Counted from the first letter of the stretch, positions 26,391 to 38,157 are shown. The stretch is DNA of 64,000 bases from Pseudomonas cedrina subsp. cedrina (GCF_001983175.1 NZ_MNPW01000005.1:248001-312000), one strand, 5' to 3'. The notes: generated by a model not told the origin, from the sequence alone. Numbers and translations are program-made.

Positions 26391-27800
26391 ATGCACCAGC
26401 AAGAAAAGGGTTTGAAACGTGGCCTGAGCGCCCGACATATTCGCTTCATGGCCCTCGGTTCCGCCATCGGCACCGGGCTGTTCTACGGCTCCGCCTCCGC
26501 CATCCAGATGGCCGGTCCCGCCGTGCTGCTGGCCTACCTGATCGGCGGCGCGGCGGTGTTCATGGTGATGCGCGCCCTCGGCGAGATGGCCGTGCACAAC
26601 CCGGTAGCGGGTTCCTTTGGCCAGTACGCCAGCACCTACCTGGGGCCCATGGCCGGTTTTATCCTCGGTTGGACCTATGCCTTTGAAATGATCATCGTCT
26701 GCCTGGCCGATGTCACCGCCTTTGGCATCTACATGGGCTTCTGGTTTCCCGAGGTCGCCCGCTGGGTCTGGGTGCTCGGCATCGTGTTTTTGATCGGCGG
26801 CCTGAACCTGTGCAACGTCAAAGTGTTTGGCGAGATGGAGTTCTGGCTGTCGCTGCTCAAGGTCGGCGCGATTGTGGCGATGATCCTCGGTGGCTTCGGC
26901 ATCATGCTGTTCGGCATTCATTCGGCGGGGGAAACCCAAGCCAGCGGCCTCAGCAACCTGTGGGCCCACGGCGGCTTCATGCCCAACGGCATCGGCGGCC
27001 TGATCGCCTCGTTCGCGGTGGTGATGTTCGCGTTTGGCGGCATCGAAATCATCGGCATCACCGCCGGCGAAGCCAAGGACCCGCAGCGTGTGATCCCCAA
27101 GGCGATCAATGCGGTGCCGCTGCGTATCCTTTTGTTCTATGTGCTGACCCTGTTTGTGCTCATGGCCATTTATCCGTGGCCGCAGATCGGCAGCCAGGGC
27201 AGCCCGTTCGTGCAAATCTTCAGCAACCTGGGCATAGGCTCGGCGGCGACCATTCTCAATATCGTGGTGATCTCGGCGGCGGTCTCGGCCATCAACAGCG
27301 ACATCTTCGGCGCTGGCCGCATGATGTACGGCCTGGCCCAGCAAGGGCAGGCACCCAAGGGCTTTGCACAGTTGTCCAGACACGGCGTGCCGTGGATGAC
27401 CGTGCTGGTGATGGGCGCGGCGTTGCTGGGCGGCGTGGTGCTCAACTACCTGATCCCGGAAAACGTATTCCTGCTGATCGCCTCGATTGCCACCTTCGCC
27501 ACCGTGTGGGTGTGGCTGATGATCCTGTTCACCCAGGTTGCCATGCGCCGCTCCATGACCAGGGAACAGGTGGCCGAGCTGAAATTCCCGGTACCGTTCT
27601 GGCCCTATGCGCCTGCGGCCGCCATCGTATTCATGCTGTTCGTATTTGGCGTGCTGGGTTACTTCCCGGATACCCAGGCCGCCTTGCTGGTCGGTGCCGT
27701 GTGGATCGTGCTGCTGGTCGTTGCTTACCTGTTGTGGGTCAAACCCGCTGCCGGGCAAGCGGCCAAGGTTCATTACGATTCGGCTTTGTCTCATCAATAA
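26391..27800 (+). CDS. hutT: Amino acid permease, probable histidine transporter HutT
   Basis: A 469-residue APC-superfamily (AAT family) proton-coupled permease with about 12 membrane helices. The N-terminal motif [20 protein letters not shown] (about 10-29) contains the substrate-backbone binding [12 protein letters not shown] and [17 protein letters not shown] are also family hallmarks. It is preceded by a REP and an A-rich motif and followed 16 bases later by hutI. Operon context points to L-histidine as substrate; related permeases carry other amino acids, so this is inference. Confidence 0.88.
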   Translation: MHQQEKGLKRGLSARHIRFMALGSAIGTGLFYGSASAIQMAGPAVLLAYLIGGAAVFMVMRALGEMAVHNPVAGSFGQYASTYLGPMAGFILGWTYAFEMIIVCLADVTAFGIYMGFWFPEVARWVWVLGIVFLIGGLNLCNVKVFGEMEFWLSLLKVGAIVAMILGGFGIMLFGIHSAGETQASGLSNLWAHGGFMPNGIGGLIASFAVVMFAFGGIEIIGITAGEAKDPQRVIPKAINAVPLRILLFYVLTLFVLMAIYPWPQIGSQGSPFVQIFSNLGIGSAATILNIVVISAAVSAINSDIFGAGRMMYGLAQQGQAPKGFAQLSRHGVPWMTVLVMGAALLGGVVLNYLIPENVFLLIASIATFATVWVWLMILFTQVAMRRSMTREQVAELKFPVPFWPYAPAAAIVFMLFVFGVLGYFPDTQAALLVGAVWIVLLVVAYLLWVKPAAGQAAKVHYDSALSHQ

Positions 27801-27815
27801 TTTTGGGAGGTGTTG

Positions 27816-29021
27816 ATGAACACCCTTTGGCAACACTGCCACGTCGCAACCATGGCCCACGGCAACTACTCGATTATCGAGGACGCCGCCATGGTGACCG
27901 CCGGTTCGCTCATCGAGTGGATCGGCCCCCGCAGCCAGCTACCCACGGCGGATTACGCCCAGGTGCATGACCTGCAAGGCGCGTGGGTCACGCCCGGGCT
28001 GATCGACTGCCACACGCACACGGTGTTTGGCGGTAACCGCAGCGGCGAATTCGAGCAGCGTCTGCAAGGCGTGAGCTACGCCGAAATCGCGGCCAAGGGC
28101 GGCGGTATCGCCAGCACCGTGCGTGCAACCCGTGCCGCGACTGAAGATGAGCTGTTCGTCAGTGCTGAAAAACGCTTGCGCAGTCTGTTGCGCGATGGCG
28201 TTACTACCGTGGAGATCAAGTCCGGCTACGGCCTGGACCTGGTCAATGAGCGCAAGATGCTGCGGGTAGCGCGGCGTCTCGGCGAAGCGCTGCCGGTCAG
28301 CGTGCGCGCCACGTGCCTGGCGGCCCACGCGTTGCCGCCGGAGTACAAGGATCGCGCCGACGACTACATCGAGCACATTTGCGCCGAGATGCTGCCCGCA
28401 TTGGCAGCAGAAGGGCTGGTGGACGCGGTGGATGCCTTCTGCGAATACCTGGCTTTTTCCACCGAGCAGGTGGAGCGCGTGTTCAAGGTGGCCCGGCAAC
28501 TGGGCCTGCCGGTGAAGCTGCACGCCGAGCAACTCTCATCGCTGCACGGCTCCAGCCTGGCCGCGCGCTACCACGCGTTGTCGGCGGATCACCTGGAATT
28601 CATGACCGAGGAAGACGCCATCGCCATGGCCGCCGCCGGCACCGTCGCGGTATTGCTGCCGGGCGCGTTCTACTTCCTGCGTGAAACTCAAGTGCCGCCG
28701 ATGGAGGCCCTGCGCAAGCACGGGGTGAAGATCGCCATCGCCAGCGACCTCAACCCCGGCACCTCGCCGGCCTTGTCGGTGCGCCTGATGCTCAACATGG
28801 CCTGCACCCTGTTCCGCATGACCCCGGAAGAAGCCCTGGCCGGCGCCACGCAACATGCGGCTACCGCGCTGGGCATGGGCGACACCCATGGCTCCCTGGA
28901 AGCCGGCAAGGTCGCAGATTTCGTGGCCTGGCAGATTGATCGCCCCGCCGACCTGGCTTACTGGCTGGGTGGCGAGCTGGATAAACGCGTCGTGCGCCAC
29001 GGCGTCGACGTCACTGTTTAA
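27816..29021 (+). CDS. hutI: Imidazolonepropionase
   Basis: Hydrolyses 4-imidazolone-5-propionate to N-formimino-L-glutamate. ATG 27816 lies five bases after GGGAGG; the in-frame GTG and TTG just upstream overlap that site and are not used. The protein is 401 residues, an amidohydrolase. It has the metal motif [12 protein letters not shown] (about 64-75), GYGLD, HAEQLS (metal histidine about 240-245) and [10 protein letters not shown] with the catalytic aspartate (about 310-319). The product feeds HutF. Confidence 0.96.
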   Translation: MNTLWQHCHVATMAHGNYSIIEDAAMVTAGSLIEWIGPRSQLPTADYAQVHDLQGAWVTPGLIDCHTHTVFGGNRSGEFEQRLQGVSYAEIAAKGGGIASTVRATRAATEDELFVSAEKRLRSLLRDGVTTVEIKSGYGLDLVNERKMLRVARRLGEALPVSVRATCLAAHALPPEYKDRADDYIEHICAEMLPALAAEGLVDAVDAFCEYLAFSTEQVERVFKVARQLGLPVKLHAEQLSSLHGSSLAARYHALSADHLEFMTEEDAIAMAAAGTVAVLLPGAFYFLRETQVPPMEALRKHGVKIAIASDLNPGTSPALSVRLMLNMACTLFRMTPEEALAGATQHAATALGMGDTHGSLEAGKVADFVAWQIDRPADLAYWLGGELDKRVVRHGVDVTV

Positions 29022-29047
29022 ACTGCCTTGTGAATAAGGAGACTGTT

Positions 29048-29848
29048 GTGGATAAGGTCCTGAATTTCCAACAAGGCCGCGTGCCGCTGCTGATCAGCAT
29101 GCCCCACGCCGGCCTGAGTCTCACGCCCGCGGTCGAGGCCGGGCTGATCGCCGAGGCGCAAAGCCTGCCGGACACCGACTGGCACATCCCCACGCTGTAT
29201 GACTTTGCCCAAGGGCTGGGCGCCAGCACCCTGGCGGCGGAGTACTCGCGGTTCGTCATCGACCTGAACCGGCCGTCCGATAACAAGCCGCTCTACGCGG
29301 GGGCCACCACCGGCCTGTACCCGGAGACGCTGTTCGACGGCGTGCCGTTGTTTCGTGAGGGGCATACCCCGAGCGAGACCGAACGCGCCAGTTACCTGCA
29401 GAAGATCTGGGGCCCGTATCACCGCACGCTGCAGGAAGAACTCGCCCGCCTCAAGGCCGAGTTCGGTTATGCGCTGCTGTTCGATGCGCACTCGATCCGC
29501 TCGGTGATCCCGCACCTGTTCGACGGCAAGCTGCCGGACTTCAACCTCGGTACCTTTAATGGCGCGGCGTGTGATCCTGAACTGGCCAGTCAATTGGAAA
29601 ACATCTGCGCCGCGCATCCGCAGTACACCCATGTATTGAACGGGCGCTTCAAGGGCGGCCATATCACTCGGCACTATGGTGATCCTGCGCAGGATATCCA
29701 CGCGGTGCAGCTGGAGTTGTGCCAGAGCACTTACATGGAAGAGGTTGAGCCATTTCGCTATCGCCCGGATCTGGCCGAGCCGACGCAGGTGGTGTTGAAG
29801 CAGTTGCTGGAAGGGTTGCTGGCCTGGGGCCGGAAGCACTACCGGTAG
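29048..29848 (+). CDS. hutG: N-formylglutamate deformylase
   Basis: Hydrolyses N-formyl-L-glutamate to glutamate and formate, the last step of the five-step route; its presence with HutF confirms that route. GTG 29048 is chosen because AAGGAG is six bases upstream; a GTG 18 bases earlier would place that site within the gene. The protein is about 266 residues. It has LISMPHAGLSLTP near the N-terminus, DWHIPTLYDF, FDAHSIRS with candidate metal ligands (about 149-156) and GRFKGGHITRHYG. It is the last enzyme of the hut operon and is followed by a REP doublet. Confidence 0.96.
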   Translation: MDKVLNFQQGRVPLLISMPHAGLSLTPAVEAGLIAEAQSLPDTDWHIPTLYDFAQGLGASTLAAEYSRFVIDLNRPSDNKPLYAGATTGLYPETLFDGVPLFREGHTPSETERASYLQKIWGPYHRTLQEELARLKAEFGYALLFDAHSIRSVIPHLFDGKLPDFNLGTFNGAACDPELASQLENICAAHPQYTHVLNGRFKGGHITRHYGDPAQDIHAVQLELCQSTYMEEVEPFRYRPDLAEPTQVVLKQLLEGLLAWGRKHYR

Positions 29849-29869
29849 TCTTTGGTGCTGCTGCAATAG

Positions 29870-29956
29870 CTTTCGCGAGCAAGCCCGCTCCCACATTGAC
29901 CGCGTTCAACCATGAGAATGCGGTCAAATGTGGGAGCGGGCTTGCTCGCGAAGACG
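29870..29956. repeat. REP doublet after hutG
   Basis: The inverted copies CGCGAGCAAGCCCGCTCCCA / TGGGAGCGGGCTTGCTCGCG have TTGACCGC / GCGGTCAA as inner arms. They occupy the 213-base gap before the next gene. The 3' half of the gap holds no recognised element. Confidence 0.87.
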
Positions 29957-30061
29957 GCCTCACAGTCGCCGCAGTGCAACTGCCGGTCGCCACAGGTCGT
30001 GTTGCCCAAGGCCTCACTGGGTAAGGTTGTGAACTGAAAACCGCCGAGTGAGCCGCCACCC

Positions 30062-30997
30062 ATGAGAAAACTGTTGTTGACCCTCACCGGCGCCGCACTG
30101 TTCAGTGCGCAAGCCATGGCCGCCGAACCGGCCTCTTGCAAGAACATCCGCATGGGCGTGGTCAGCTGGACTGACGTAGTCGCCACTTCCGGCATGGCCG
30201 ACGTGCTGCTCAATGGCCTGGGTTACAACAGCAAACAGACCAGCGCCGTGCAGCAAATCATCTTTGCCGGCATCCGCGACAAGCGCCTGGATATCTTCCT
30301 CGGCTACTGGAAACCGGCGATGGACAACAACATCGCGCCGTTCCTGGCGGCCAGGCAGGTCAAGGTATTAGCCGCCCCGAGCCTCGCCGACGCCCAGGCC
30401 ACCCTGGCCGTTCCGCAGTACGTGGCCGATGCGGGCTTGAGGACCTTTGCCGACATTGCCCGTTTCAGGGACAAATTGGGCGGCAAGCTCTATGGCATCG
30501 AGCCTGGCAGCGGCGCCAACACCGATATCCAGAACATGATCGACACCAACCGCTTCGGCCTTGGCGGCTTCAAGTTGGTAGCCTCGGGCGAAGCAGGGAT
30601 GCTGGCCGCTGTGCAGCGAGCGGTGAACCGCAAGGAGTTCGTGGTGTTCGTTGGCTGGACCCCGCACCCGATGAACATCAACATGAAAATGGCCTATCTC
30701 ACCGGCAGTGAAGGCGTGTTCGGCCCTGACGAAGGCCGGGCCACCGTCTCCACCGTCACCGCGCCGGACTTTGCCGAGCGCTGCCCCAATGCCAACCGCT
30801 TGCTGGAAAACCTCACCTTCACCGCTGCCCAGGAAAGCCAGTTGATGGTACCGATCATGGAGCGTGAATCGCCCCAGGACGTGGCCAGGCAATGGTTGCG
30901 CGATCATCCCGGGGATTTGCAGCGTTGGCTCAAAGGCGTAACGGCGTTCAACGGCGAGGACGGCATGGCAGCCGTGCAGGCCAGCCTCGAACTCTGA
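30062..30997 (+). CDS. Choline-type ABC transporter substrate-binding protein (orphan)
   Basis: A 311-residue OpuAC-type periplasmic binding protein with a signal peptide ending near AMA (residues 18-20). The aromatic-box positions of choline/betaine binders are visible: Trp 36 in VVSWTD, Trp 83 in GYWKP, Tyr in LAVPQYVAD and Trp in VVFVGWTPHP. It therefore probably binds a quaternary amine. No permease or ATPase is adjacent. It may share a distant importer, as known for several such binding proteins in Pseudomonas, or HutVW. It lies downstream of hutG, beyond a REP. Confidence 0.78.
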   Translation: MRKLLLTLTGAALFSAQAMAAEPASCKNIRMGVVSWTDVVATSGMADVLLNGLGYNSKQTSAVQQIIFAGIRDKRLDIFLGYWKPAMDNNIAPFLAARQVKVLAAPSLADAQATLAVPQYVADAGLRTFADIARFRDKLGGKLYGIEPGSGANTDIQNMIDTNRFGLGGFKLVASGEAGMLAAVQRAVNRKEFVVFVGWTPHPMNINMKMAYLTGSEGVFGPDEGRATVSTVTAPDFAERCPNANRLLENLTFTAAQESQLMVPIMERESPQDVARQWLRDHPGDLQRWLKGVTAFNGEDGMAAVQASLEL

Positions 30998-31031
30998 GCC
31001 GAACGTTCCAGCCAGAACAACACTGGATACC

Positions 31032-31123
31032 TGTGGGAGTCGGGCTTGCCCGCGATGGCGGTGGGCCAATCACCGGACATGTCGGCTGAAAGGCCGCTAT
31101 CGCAGGCAAGCCAGCTCCCACAT
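31032..31123. repeat. REP doublet
   Basis: A left copy TGTGGGAGTCGGGCTTGCCC (one base longer than the usual core) and a right copy CAGGCAAGCCAGCTCCCACA form a mixed pair between the orphan binding protein and the esterase gene. Confidence 0.83.
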
Positions 31124-31151
31124 TGAATCCCGGCGCTCAGGAGATTCGTGC

Positions 31152-32081
31152 ATGTACCCGATTTCTGCGCAACTTGCCGCCTTCGTCGCCCAAACCGAGT
31201 CTTTCATCGGTGATGATTCCTCCCTGGCCGGCCTGCGCCAGAACTACAACCGCATGTGCCAGGCCTTCACCCCGCCCATGCCTGGGGGCGTGCGCGTGTC
31301 GGACTTTTCACTTGCCGGCGTGGATGTGCGTAGTTATCTCCCCGAGGGCCCCGCCCCGACGGCGGGCTGGCCATGCCTTCTCTATATACACGGCGGCGGC
31401 TGGGTCGTTGGCGGCCTGGAATCCCACGACTTCATCTGCTTCGAGCTGGCCGCTGCGTTGCACATACTGGTCATCGCCGTCGATTACCGGCTGGCTCCCG
31501 AACACCCGTTTCCGGCCGCCTATCAGGATTGTCGCGCCGTATGGCAGGCCATCCACGCCGGGCATGGGCCACATGCCATCAACCTGCAGCGCCTGTTGGT
31601 GGCGGGCGACAGCGCGGGCGGCAATCTGGCGGCGGCGTTGTGCCTGGGCTTGCGCGACGACGGGCAACCGCAGCCTCGGGCCCAGGTTTTGATTTACCCC
31701 GCGTTGGGCGGCCCCTGCGACTTGCCGTCGCGGCGTGACTGCAGGGACGCGCCATTGCTCAGCAGCGCTGACAGCGACGCTTACCTGGCGCTGTACCTGT
31801 CGGGTAGCGGCGAGCCGTCGCCCTACGCCATGCCACTGCTGGCCGAAAATTTCAGCGGCTTGCCCAAGGCCTTCATCGCCGTGGCCCAGTTCGACCCGCT
31901 GCGCGACGACGGCATGCTCTACGCTGAACGCCTGCAAGCATCTGGCGTGGCCACCGTGTTGCACCCCGGCAAGGGCCTGGTCCACGGCTGCCTGCGGGCG
32001 AGGCACCAGGTGCCCGAGGTGGACCGGCTCTATGATGACCTGTTGAATTACCTGAGGAACGAAGGGCTGACACAGGTCTAA
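31152..32081 (+). CDS. Alpha/beta hydrolase, hormone-sensitive-lipase type esterase
   Basis: A 309-residue HSL (family IV) hydrolase, predicted cytoplasmic with no signal peptide. The oxyanion-hole motif is YIHGGGW (about 78-84), followed by VIAVDYRLAPEHPFPA. The nucleophile elbow is GDSAGG (Ser about 158). The aspartate lies in AQFDPLRDD and the histidine in LVHGCLR (about 280). The triad is complete, so an active carboxylesterase on short acyl or aryl esters is expected. No operon partner points to a natural substrate. Confidence 0.88.
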   Translation: MYPISAQLAAFVAQTESFIGDDSSLAGLRQNYNRMCQAFTPPMPGGVRVSDFSLAGVDVRSYLPEGPAPTAGWPCLLYIHGGGWVVGGLESHDFICFELAAALHILVIAVDYRLAPEHPFPAAYQDCRAVWQAIHAGHGPHAINLQRLLVAGDSAGGNLAAALCLGLRDDGQPQPRAQVLIYPALGGPCDLPSRRDCRDAPLLSSADSDAYLALYLSGSGEPSPYAMPLLAENFSGLPKAFIAVAQFDPLRDDGMLYAERLQASGVATVLHPGKGLVHGCLRARHQVPEVDRLYDDLLNYLRNEGLTQV

Positions 32082-32184
32082 GCGCTCAAGAACATGCTCA
32101 TTGCACAATTCGGGTTTATAGTGCCAAACGGCAAAATAAAAGACGTCCCCCCAGGGATGAACCCGACCCCCTACGGAGCGCGCA

Positions 32185-33156
32185 ATGCAGACTTGGTACC
32201 CGCAGATCAAACCCTACGCCCGGCATGATCTGGCAGTCGATGACACCCACACGCTGTACGTCGATGAAAGTGGCTCCCCCGAAGGCTTGCCCGTCGTATT
32301 CATCCATGGTGGTCCTGGCTCCGGTTGTGATGCCCAGAGCCGCTGCTATTTCGACCCGAACCTGTACCACATCGTCACGTTCGACCAGCGTGGCTGCGGA
32401 CGCTCCACCCCCCGCGCCAGCCTGGAAAACAACACCACCTGGGACCTGGTCGCCGACCTTGAGCGCATCCGCGAGCACCTGGGCATCGAGAAATGGGTGC
32501 TGTTCGGCGGTTCCTGGGGCTCGACCCTGGCCCTGGCCTATGCGCAAACCCACCCGGAGCGCGTGCACGGCCTGATCGTGCGCGGTATTTTCCTGGCGCG
32601 CCCGCAGGATATCGAATGGTTCTACCAGTGCGGCGCGAGCCGCCTGTTCCCGGATTACTGGCAGGACTACATCGCGCCGATCCCTGTCGAGGAGCGCCAC
32701 GACATGATCGCGGCCTACCACAAGCGCCTCACCGGAAACGACCAGATCGCCCAGATGCACGCGGCCAAGGCCTGGTCGGGCTGGGAAGGGCGCATGCTCG
32801 GCCTGTGCCCGAGCCCGCAGCACGTGGAGCGGTTTTCCGAGCCGCAGCGCGCCCTGTCCATCGCGCGGATCGAGTGCCACTACTTCACCAACAACTCTTT
32901 CCTGGAGCCCAACCAGCTGATTCGCGACATGCACAAGATCGCCCATCTGCCTGGCGTCATCATTCATGGGCGCTACGATATGATCTGCCCGCTGGACAAC
33001 GCCTGGGAGTTGCACCAGGCCTGGCCCAACAGCGAGCTGCAGGTGATTCGCGAAGCCGGCCATGCGGCGTCCGAACCCGGCATCACCGATGCCCTGGTGC
33101 GTGCGACCAGCGAAATGGCGCGGCGCTTGCTCGACCTGCCGCCAGAAGAAGCATGA
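32185..33156 (+). CDS. pip: Proline iminopeptidase
   Basis: A cytoplasmic serine aminopeptidase removing N-terminal proline from peptides (MEROPS S33). The 323-residue length is typical. [12 protein letters not shown] (about 37-48) forms the oxyanion region, [12 protein letters not shown] is the family signature and [10 protein letters not shown] contains the nucleophile (Ser about 112). The aspartate lies in GRYDMICP (about 268) and the histidine in EAGHAASEP (about 296). The gene overlaps dtd by four bases, and the pip-dtd pairing is common in Pseudomonas. Confidence 0.94.
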   Translation: MQTWYPQIKPYARHDLAVDDTHTLYVDESGSPEGLPVVFIHGGPGSGCDAQSRCYFDPNLYHIVTFDQRGCGRSTPRASLENNTTWDLVADLERIREHLGIEKWVLFGGSWGSTLALAYAQTHPERVHGLIVRGIFLARPQDIEWFYQCGASRLFPDYWQDYIAPIPVEERHDMIAAYHKRLTGNDQIAQMHAAKAWSGWEGRMLGLCPSPQHVERFSEPQRALSIARIECHYFTNNSFLEPNQLIRDMHKIAHLPGVIIHGRYDMICPLDNAWELHQAWPNSELQVIREAGHAASEPGITDALVRATSEMARRLLDLPPEEA

Positions 33157-33590
33157 AGGGCCTGTTGCAACGGGTGCGAGGCGCCCGGGTCGAGGTGGCG
33201 GGCGAAATCGTCGGGGCGATCGACCAGGGATTGCTGGTGCTGGTGGCCGTCGAGCCTTCAGATACGCCCGAGAGCGCCGACAAACTGTTGCACAAGCTGC
33301 TGAATTACCGGGTTTTCAGCGACGACGAAGGCAAGATGAACCTGTCGTTGAAGGACATTGACGGCGGTTTGTTGCTGGTCTCGCAGTTCACGCTGGCGGC
33401 GGACACCAAAAGCGGGCTGCGGCCGAGCTTCTCCACAGCGGCCCCGCCGGCCCTGGGAGCGGCGCTTTTTGATCACTTGCTGTTACAAGCGCAACAATTG
33501 CATGGCAAGGTGGCGTCGGGGCGTTTTGGCGCCGATATGCAGGTGCATTTGGTCAATGACGGGCCTGTCACCTTCCTCCTACAGACGTGA
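33153..33590 (+). CDS. dtd: D-aminoacyl-tRNA deacylase
   Basis: A 145-residue homodimeric editing enzyme that hydrolyses D-amino acids from mischarged tRNA. It opens [15 protein letters not shown]. The conserved [12 protein letters not shown] segment is at about 77-88 and NDGPVTF with the Gly-cisPro element is at about 135-141. The ATG overlaps the pip TGA by four bases, so translation is probably coupled. Confidence 0.95.
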   Translation: MKGLLQRVRGARVEVAGEIVGAIDQGLLVLVAVEPSDTPESADKLLHKLLNYRVFSDDEGKMNLSLKDIDGGLLLVSQFTLAADTKSGLRPSFSTAAPPALGAALFDHLLLQAQQLHGKVASGRFGADMQVHLVNDGPVTFLLQT

Positions 33591-33857
33591 ATGTATTGAA
33601 AACGACTTTAAATGCCTAAAAACGCAGGGTTTCGCTACAAATACTTCGTTATCCCTGATGCGTTGTTTCGCGGGCTACTAGATAATCGCGCGCTACGGTG
33701 ATCAGCGTTGTTTGGTCCATTTTTGACTTAGGTAGAGACTTGTCCGACGACCGATGGGGAATCATTTTGCCCCGCAAGAGTCGGAACAATGCTCGCCAAC
33801 CTGGCATATAGATAGCTGGCCGTTGGTTTTTTGATCTGTTTTCGGCGAGGGTTGCTC

Positions 33858-35594
33858 GTGATTGTTAGTCCCTGTAATGCACCAAAATTGTCTGCCAAAC
33901 GGTTACGAAACGCACTGGTGACGGGCTCTGCCCTGTTTTGCCTGTTCGGCGCGGGTCAACTGTGGGCATTCAGTCTGGATGATGTGTCGGCCAAGGCGAA
34001 AGAGCTGGCCGGGCAGAAATACGAAGCTCCGCGCAGCAATCTGCCGAACGAATTCCGCGAAATGAAATTCGCGGACTACCAGAAGATTCGTTTCCGCAAC
34101 GAAAAAGCCGAGTGGGCCGATCAGAACACGCCGTTCAAGCTGTCCTTCTATCACCAGGGTATGCATTTCGATACGCCGGTGAAAATCAACGAAGTGACCG
34201 CCGACAGCGTCCAGGAAATCAAATACGACCCGTCGCGTTTCGATTTCGGCGACGTGAAGTTTGATCCAAAAGCCACCGAACAGCTGGGTTATGCCGGTTT
34301 CCGTGTGCTGTACCCGATCAACAAGGGCGACAAGCAAGACGAAATCATGACCATGCTCGGCGCCAGCTATTTCCGCGTCGTCGGCAAAGACCAGGTCTAT
34401 GGCCTGTCCGCCCGTGGCATGGCGATCGATACCGCGCTGCCGTCCGGTGAAGAATTCCCGCGGTTCACCGAGTTCTGGATCGAACGTCCAAAGCCGGGTG
34501 ACAAGCACCTGGTGATCTTCGCCCTGTTGGACTCGCCGCGCGCTACCGGTGCTTATCGCCTGATCCTGCGCCCGGGCACCGACACGGTCGTCGACGTAAA
34601 ATCCCAGATGTTCCTGCGCGACAAGGTCAGCAAGCTGGGCGTTGCCCCGCTGACCAGCATGTTCTTGTTCGGCGCCAACCAGCCGTCCAAGGTCCTCAAC
34701 TACCGTCGCGAACTGCACGACTCCAGCGGCTTGTCGATCCATGCCGGTAACGGTGAGTGGATCTGGCGCCCACTGAACAACCCTAAACATCTGTCGGTCA
34801 GCAATTTCAGCGTCGAAAACCCGCGCGGTTTCGGCCTGCTGCAACGTGGCCGCAACTTCAGCCACTACGAAGACCTGGACGACAACTACGACAAGCGCCC
34901 AAGCGCCTGGATCGAGCCTGAAGGCGATTGGGGCAAGGGTTCCGTCGATCTCGTCGAAATTCCGACCGCCGATGAAACCAACGACAACATCGTTGCCTTC
35001 TGGAGCCCGGAAAAACTGCCGGAAGTCGGCCAGCCACTGGACGTAGCCTACCGCCTGCACTGGACCCTGGATGACGCCGCGTTCCATTCGCCGGACAGTG
35101 CCTGGGTCAAGCAGACCCTGCGCTCCACCGGTGACGTCAAGCAGTCCAACCTGATCCGTCAGCCGGATGGCAGCGTCGCGTACCTGGTGGACTTCGAGGG
35201 CCCGTCCCTGAAAAAACTGCTGCCGGACGCTCCGGTGCGCAGCCAGGTGAGTGTCGGTGACAATGCTGAACTCGTTGAAAACAGCGTGCGTTACAACGAA
35301 CACACCAAAGGCTGGCGCCTGACCCTGCGCATGAAGATCAAGGACGCAGGCAAGCCGACCGAGATGCGTGCCGCGCTGGTGCAGGATATTCCTCAGTCCG
35401 AGCCTGAAAGCGCCTCGACCCATGTGCTCAAGGCTGACAAAGTCCTGGCCAAACAGCACGAGAAACAGGCCAAGAAAGACGCCAAGGACAAGGAAGCCAA
35501 GCAGCCAGAAGCTGTCCCAGCCACGCCGGAGCCGATCAAGACCGAACAAGTCCTGACCGAGACCTGGAGCTATCAGTTGCCTGCCGATGAGTAA
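33858..35594 (+). CDS. opgG: Periplasmic glucan biosynthesis protein OpgG (MdoG)
   Basis: Periplasmic protein needed to branch or export osmoregulated periplasmic glucans. GTG 33858, with GAGGG six bases upstream, gives 578 residues and a signal peptide ending near LWA-FSLDD. The body shows [29 protein letters not shown] and [11 protein letters not shown], all typical of MdoG. A lysine/alanine-rich C-terminal tail ([20 protein letters not shown]) precedes the end. Its last eight bases overlap opgH. The 267 bases upstream hold no gene and no clear promoter was assigned. Confidence 0.95.
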   Translation: MIVSPCNAPKLSAKRLRNALVTGSALFCLFGAGQLWAFSLDDVSAKAKELAGQKYEAPRSNLPNEFREMKFADYQKIRFRNEKAEWADQNTPFKLSFYHQGMHFDTPVKINEVTADSVQEIKYDPSRFDFGDVKFDPKATEQLGYAGFRVLYPINKGDKQDEIMTMLGASYFRVVGKDQVYGLSARGMAIDTALPSGEEFPRFTEFWIERPKPGDKHLVIFALLDSPRATGAYRLILRPGTDTVVDVKSQMFLRDKVSKLGVAPLTSMFLFGANQPSKVLNYRRELHDSSGLSIHAGNGEWIWRPLNNPKHLSVSNFSVENPRGFGLLQRGRNFSHYEDLDDNYDKRPSAWIEPEGDWGKGSVDLVEIPTADETNDNIVAFWSPEKLPEVGQPLDVAYRLHWTLDDAAFHSPDSAWVKQTLRSTGDVKQSNLIRQPDGSVAYLVDFEGPSLKKLLPDAPVRSQVSVGDNAELVENSVRYNEHTKGWRLTLRMKIKDAGKPTEMRAALVQDIPQSEPESASTHVLKADKVLAKQHEKQAKKDAKDKEAKQPEAVPATPEPIKTEQVLTETWSYQLPADE

Positions 35595-38157
35595 CTCTCA
35601 AGTAACGCCCGAGACTCTGTCCGAGTATCTGGCGCATCTTCCGATGACCGCTGAGCAGCGCGCCGAACTGGCGGGCTGCTCATCCTTCAGCGAATTGCAC
35701 GAGCGCTTGTCGTCGAAGGCATTCGACGCACCTGCCGATGCCGCCCAGGCCTCGGTGGGCCGGCGCTTGACCCTCAACACCGCCGAAGAGCTGCAAGACG
35801 CCGAAATGCTGGCGCTCGACGCCAGTGGCCGTGTGTGCCTCAAGGCCACGCCGCCGATTCGGCGTACCCGCGTGGTACCGGAGCCGTGGCGCACCAATAT
35901 CCTGGTGCGCGGCTGGCGCCGTATTACCGGGCGCAGCAACCCGCCGAAACCGCCGAAGGATGAACGGGTATTGCCGGCTGCGCGCTGGCGCACCGTCGGT
36001 TCGATCCGCCGTTACATACTGCTGGTGCTGATGCTTGGCCAGACCATCGTGGCCGGCTGGTACATGAAAGGCATCATGCCGTACCAGGGCTGGTCGCTGG
36101 TCGACTTCGACGAGATCCGCAACCAGACCCTGCTGCAAACCGCGACCCAGGTACTGCCCTACGCCCTGCAAACCAGCATCCTGATCATGTTCGGGATCTT
36201 GTTCTGCTGGGTGTCGGCGGGTTTCTGGACCGCGTTGATGGGCTTCCTGGAGTTGCTCACCGGTCACGATAAATACCGGATTTCCGGTAAAAGTGCCGGC
36301 GACGAGCCGATTCCGAAAGACGCCCGCACCGCGCTGGTGATGCCGATCTGCAACGAAGACGTGCCCCGGGTATTCGCCGGTCTGCGCGCCACGTTCGAAT
36401 CGGTGGCCGCCACCGGTGACCTGGATCGCTTCGACTTCTTCGTGCTCAGCGACAGTAATGACGCCGATATCTGCATCGCCGAACAGCAAGCCTGGCTCGA
36501 CGTGTGCCGTGAAGCCGGTGGTTTCGGCAAGATCTTCTATCGCCGTCGTCGCCGTCGCGTAAAGCGCAAGAGCGGCAACCTCGACGACTTCTGCCGTCGC
36601 TGGGGCGGCGACTACAAATACATGGTCGTGCTCGACGCCGACAGCGTCATGAGCGGCGAGTGCCTGACCAGCCTGGTGCGCCTGATGGAAGCCACGCCGG
36701 ACGCCGGGATTATCCAGACCGCGCCACGTGCGTCGGGCATGGACACCCTGTATGCGCGCATGCAGCAGTTCGCCACGCGCGTGTATGGCCCGCTGTTCAC
36801 CGCCGGCCTGCACTTCTGGCAGTTGGGTGAATCCCACTACTGGGGTCACAACGCGATCATCCGCATGAAGCCGTTTATCGAGCATTGCGCTCTGGCGCCA
36901 TTGCCGGGTAAAGGCGCGTTTGCCGGCTCCATCCTGTCCCACGACTTCGTTGAAGCAGCGCTGATGCGCCGTGCCGGCTGGGGCGTATGGATTGCCTACG
37001 ACTTGCCGGGCAGCTACGAAGAGTTGCCGCCGAACCTGCTGGACGAACTCAAGCGTGACCGTCGCTGGTGCCACGGCAACCTGATGAACTTCCGCCTGTT
37101 CCTGGTCAAGGGCATGCACCCGGTGCACCGCGCGGTGTTCCTGACCGGCGTGATGTCCTACCTGTCGGCGCCGTTGTGGTTCCTGTTCCTTGTACTATCC
37201 ACGGCCTTGCTGGCGGTGAACACGCTGATGGAACCGCAGTACTTCATGGCCCCGCGCCAGTTGTACCCGCTGTGGCCGCAATGGCATCCGGACAAGGCGG
37301 TGGCGCTGTTCTCCACCACCATCGTGCTGCTGTTCCTGCCCAAACTGCTGAGCATCATCCTGATCTGGGCCAAGGGCGCGAAAGAGTTCGGCGGCAAGTT
37401 CAAGGTGACGATGTCGATGCTGCTGGAGATGCTGTTCTCCATGCTGCTGGCGCCGGTGCGGATGATTTTCCACACCCGCTTCGTGCTCGCGGCGTTCCTT
37501 GGCTGGGCCGCCACCTGGAACTCGCCCAAGCGTGACGACGACTCGACCACCTGGGGCGAAGCGTTCAAGCGTCACGGCACCCAGACCCTGCTTGGCTTCC
37601 TGTGGGCGCTGCTGGTGGTGTGGTTGAACCCGAGCTTCCTGTGGTGGCTGGTGCCAATCGTCGGTTCGCTGATGCTGTCGATCCCGGTATCGGTGATTTC
37701 CAGCCGCGTGAACCTGGGCCTGAAGTCGCGCGACGCGAGCCTGTTCCTCATCCCTGAGGAATACAACCCGCCGCAGGCGTTGCTGTCCACCGACAAGTAC
37801 ACCCACGAAAACCGTTGGCACGCGCTGCACGACGGCTTTGTGCGCTCGGTGGTCGACCCGCAGCAGAACGCCCTGGCCTGTGCCCTGGCGACTTCGCGTC
37901 ACGGTAAAGCCGAGCCGATCGAGTACCTGCGTGCCGAGCGCGTGCGCCATGCGTTGAAAGTCGGCCCTGCCGGCCTTAACAATGCCGAGCGCGTAGCCTT
38001 GCTCAGCGATCCGGTCGCCCTGGCCCGTCTGCATGAGCAGGTCTGGAGCGAAGGTCACCCCGAGTGGCTTGCCGCCTGGCGCGACTCGATCAAGGCTGAC
38101 CCGCACGCGCCGTTGCTGCCGCTGCAACCGCAATTGGCCCTGGCCCAACCAGCCTGA
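35587..38157 (+). CDS. opgH: Glucans biosynthesis glucosyltransferase OpgH (MdoH)
   Basis: Inner-membrane GT2 glucosyltransferase that polymerises UDP-glucose into periplasmic glucan backbones. The protein is 856 residues. A cytoplasmic N-terminus of about 140 residues is followed by two membrane helices. The glycosyltransferase core has [21 protein letters not shown] (metal-binding DxD-like) and the Q-x-x-RRW equivalent [12 protein letters not shown] near 485-496. At least four further membrane helices follow. The ATG overlaps the opgG stop by eight bases, so the two are one operon. Confidence 0.96.
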   Translation: MSNSQVTPETLSEYLAHLPMTAEQRAELAGCSSFSELHERLSSKAFDAPADAAQASVGRRLTLNTAEELQDAEMLALDASGRVCLKATPPIRRTRVVPEPWRTNILVRGWRRITGRSNPPKPPKDERVLPAARWRTVGSIRRYILLVLMLGQTIVAGWYMKGIMPYQGWSLVDFDEIRNQTLLQTATQVLPYALQTSILIMFGILFCWVSAGFWTALMGFLELLTGHDKYRISGKSAGDEPIPKDARTALVMPICNEDVPRVFAGLRATFESVAATGDLDRFDFFVLSDSNDADICIAEQQAWLDVCREAGGFGKIFYRRRRRRVKRKSGNLDDFCRRWGGDYKYMVVLDADSVMSGECLTSLVRLMEATPDAGIIQTAPRASGMDTLYARMQQFATRVYGPLFTAGLHFWQLGESHYWGHNAIIRMKPFIEHCALAPLPGKGAFAGSILSHDFVEAALMRRAGWGVWIAYDLPGSYEELPPNLLDELKRDRRWCHGNLMNFRLFLVKGMHPVHRAVFLTGVMSYLSAPLWFLFLVLSTALLAVNTLMEPQYFMAPRQLYPLWPQWHPDKAVALFSTTIVLLFLPKLLSIILIWAKGAKEFGGKFKVTMSMLLEMLFSMLLAPVRMIFHTRFVLAAFLGWAATWNSPKRDDDSTTWGEAFKRHGTQTLLGFLWALLVVWLNPSFLWWLVPIVGSLMLSIPVSVISSRVNLGLKSRDASLFLIPEEYNPPQALLSTDKYTHENRWHALHDGFVRSVVDPQQNALACALATSRHGKAEPIEYLRAERVRHALKVGPAGLNNAERVALLSDPVALARLHEQVWSEGHPEWLAAWRDSIKADPHAPLLPLQPQLALAQPA

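Noticed and set aside
3028..31123. Regular recurrence of similar short repeats suggesting a CRISPR-like array
   Set aside because: The repeats are kilobases apart, inverted in pairs and of REP type. No cas genes are present.
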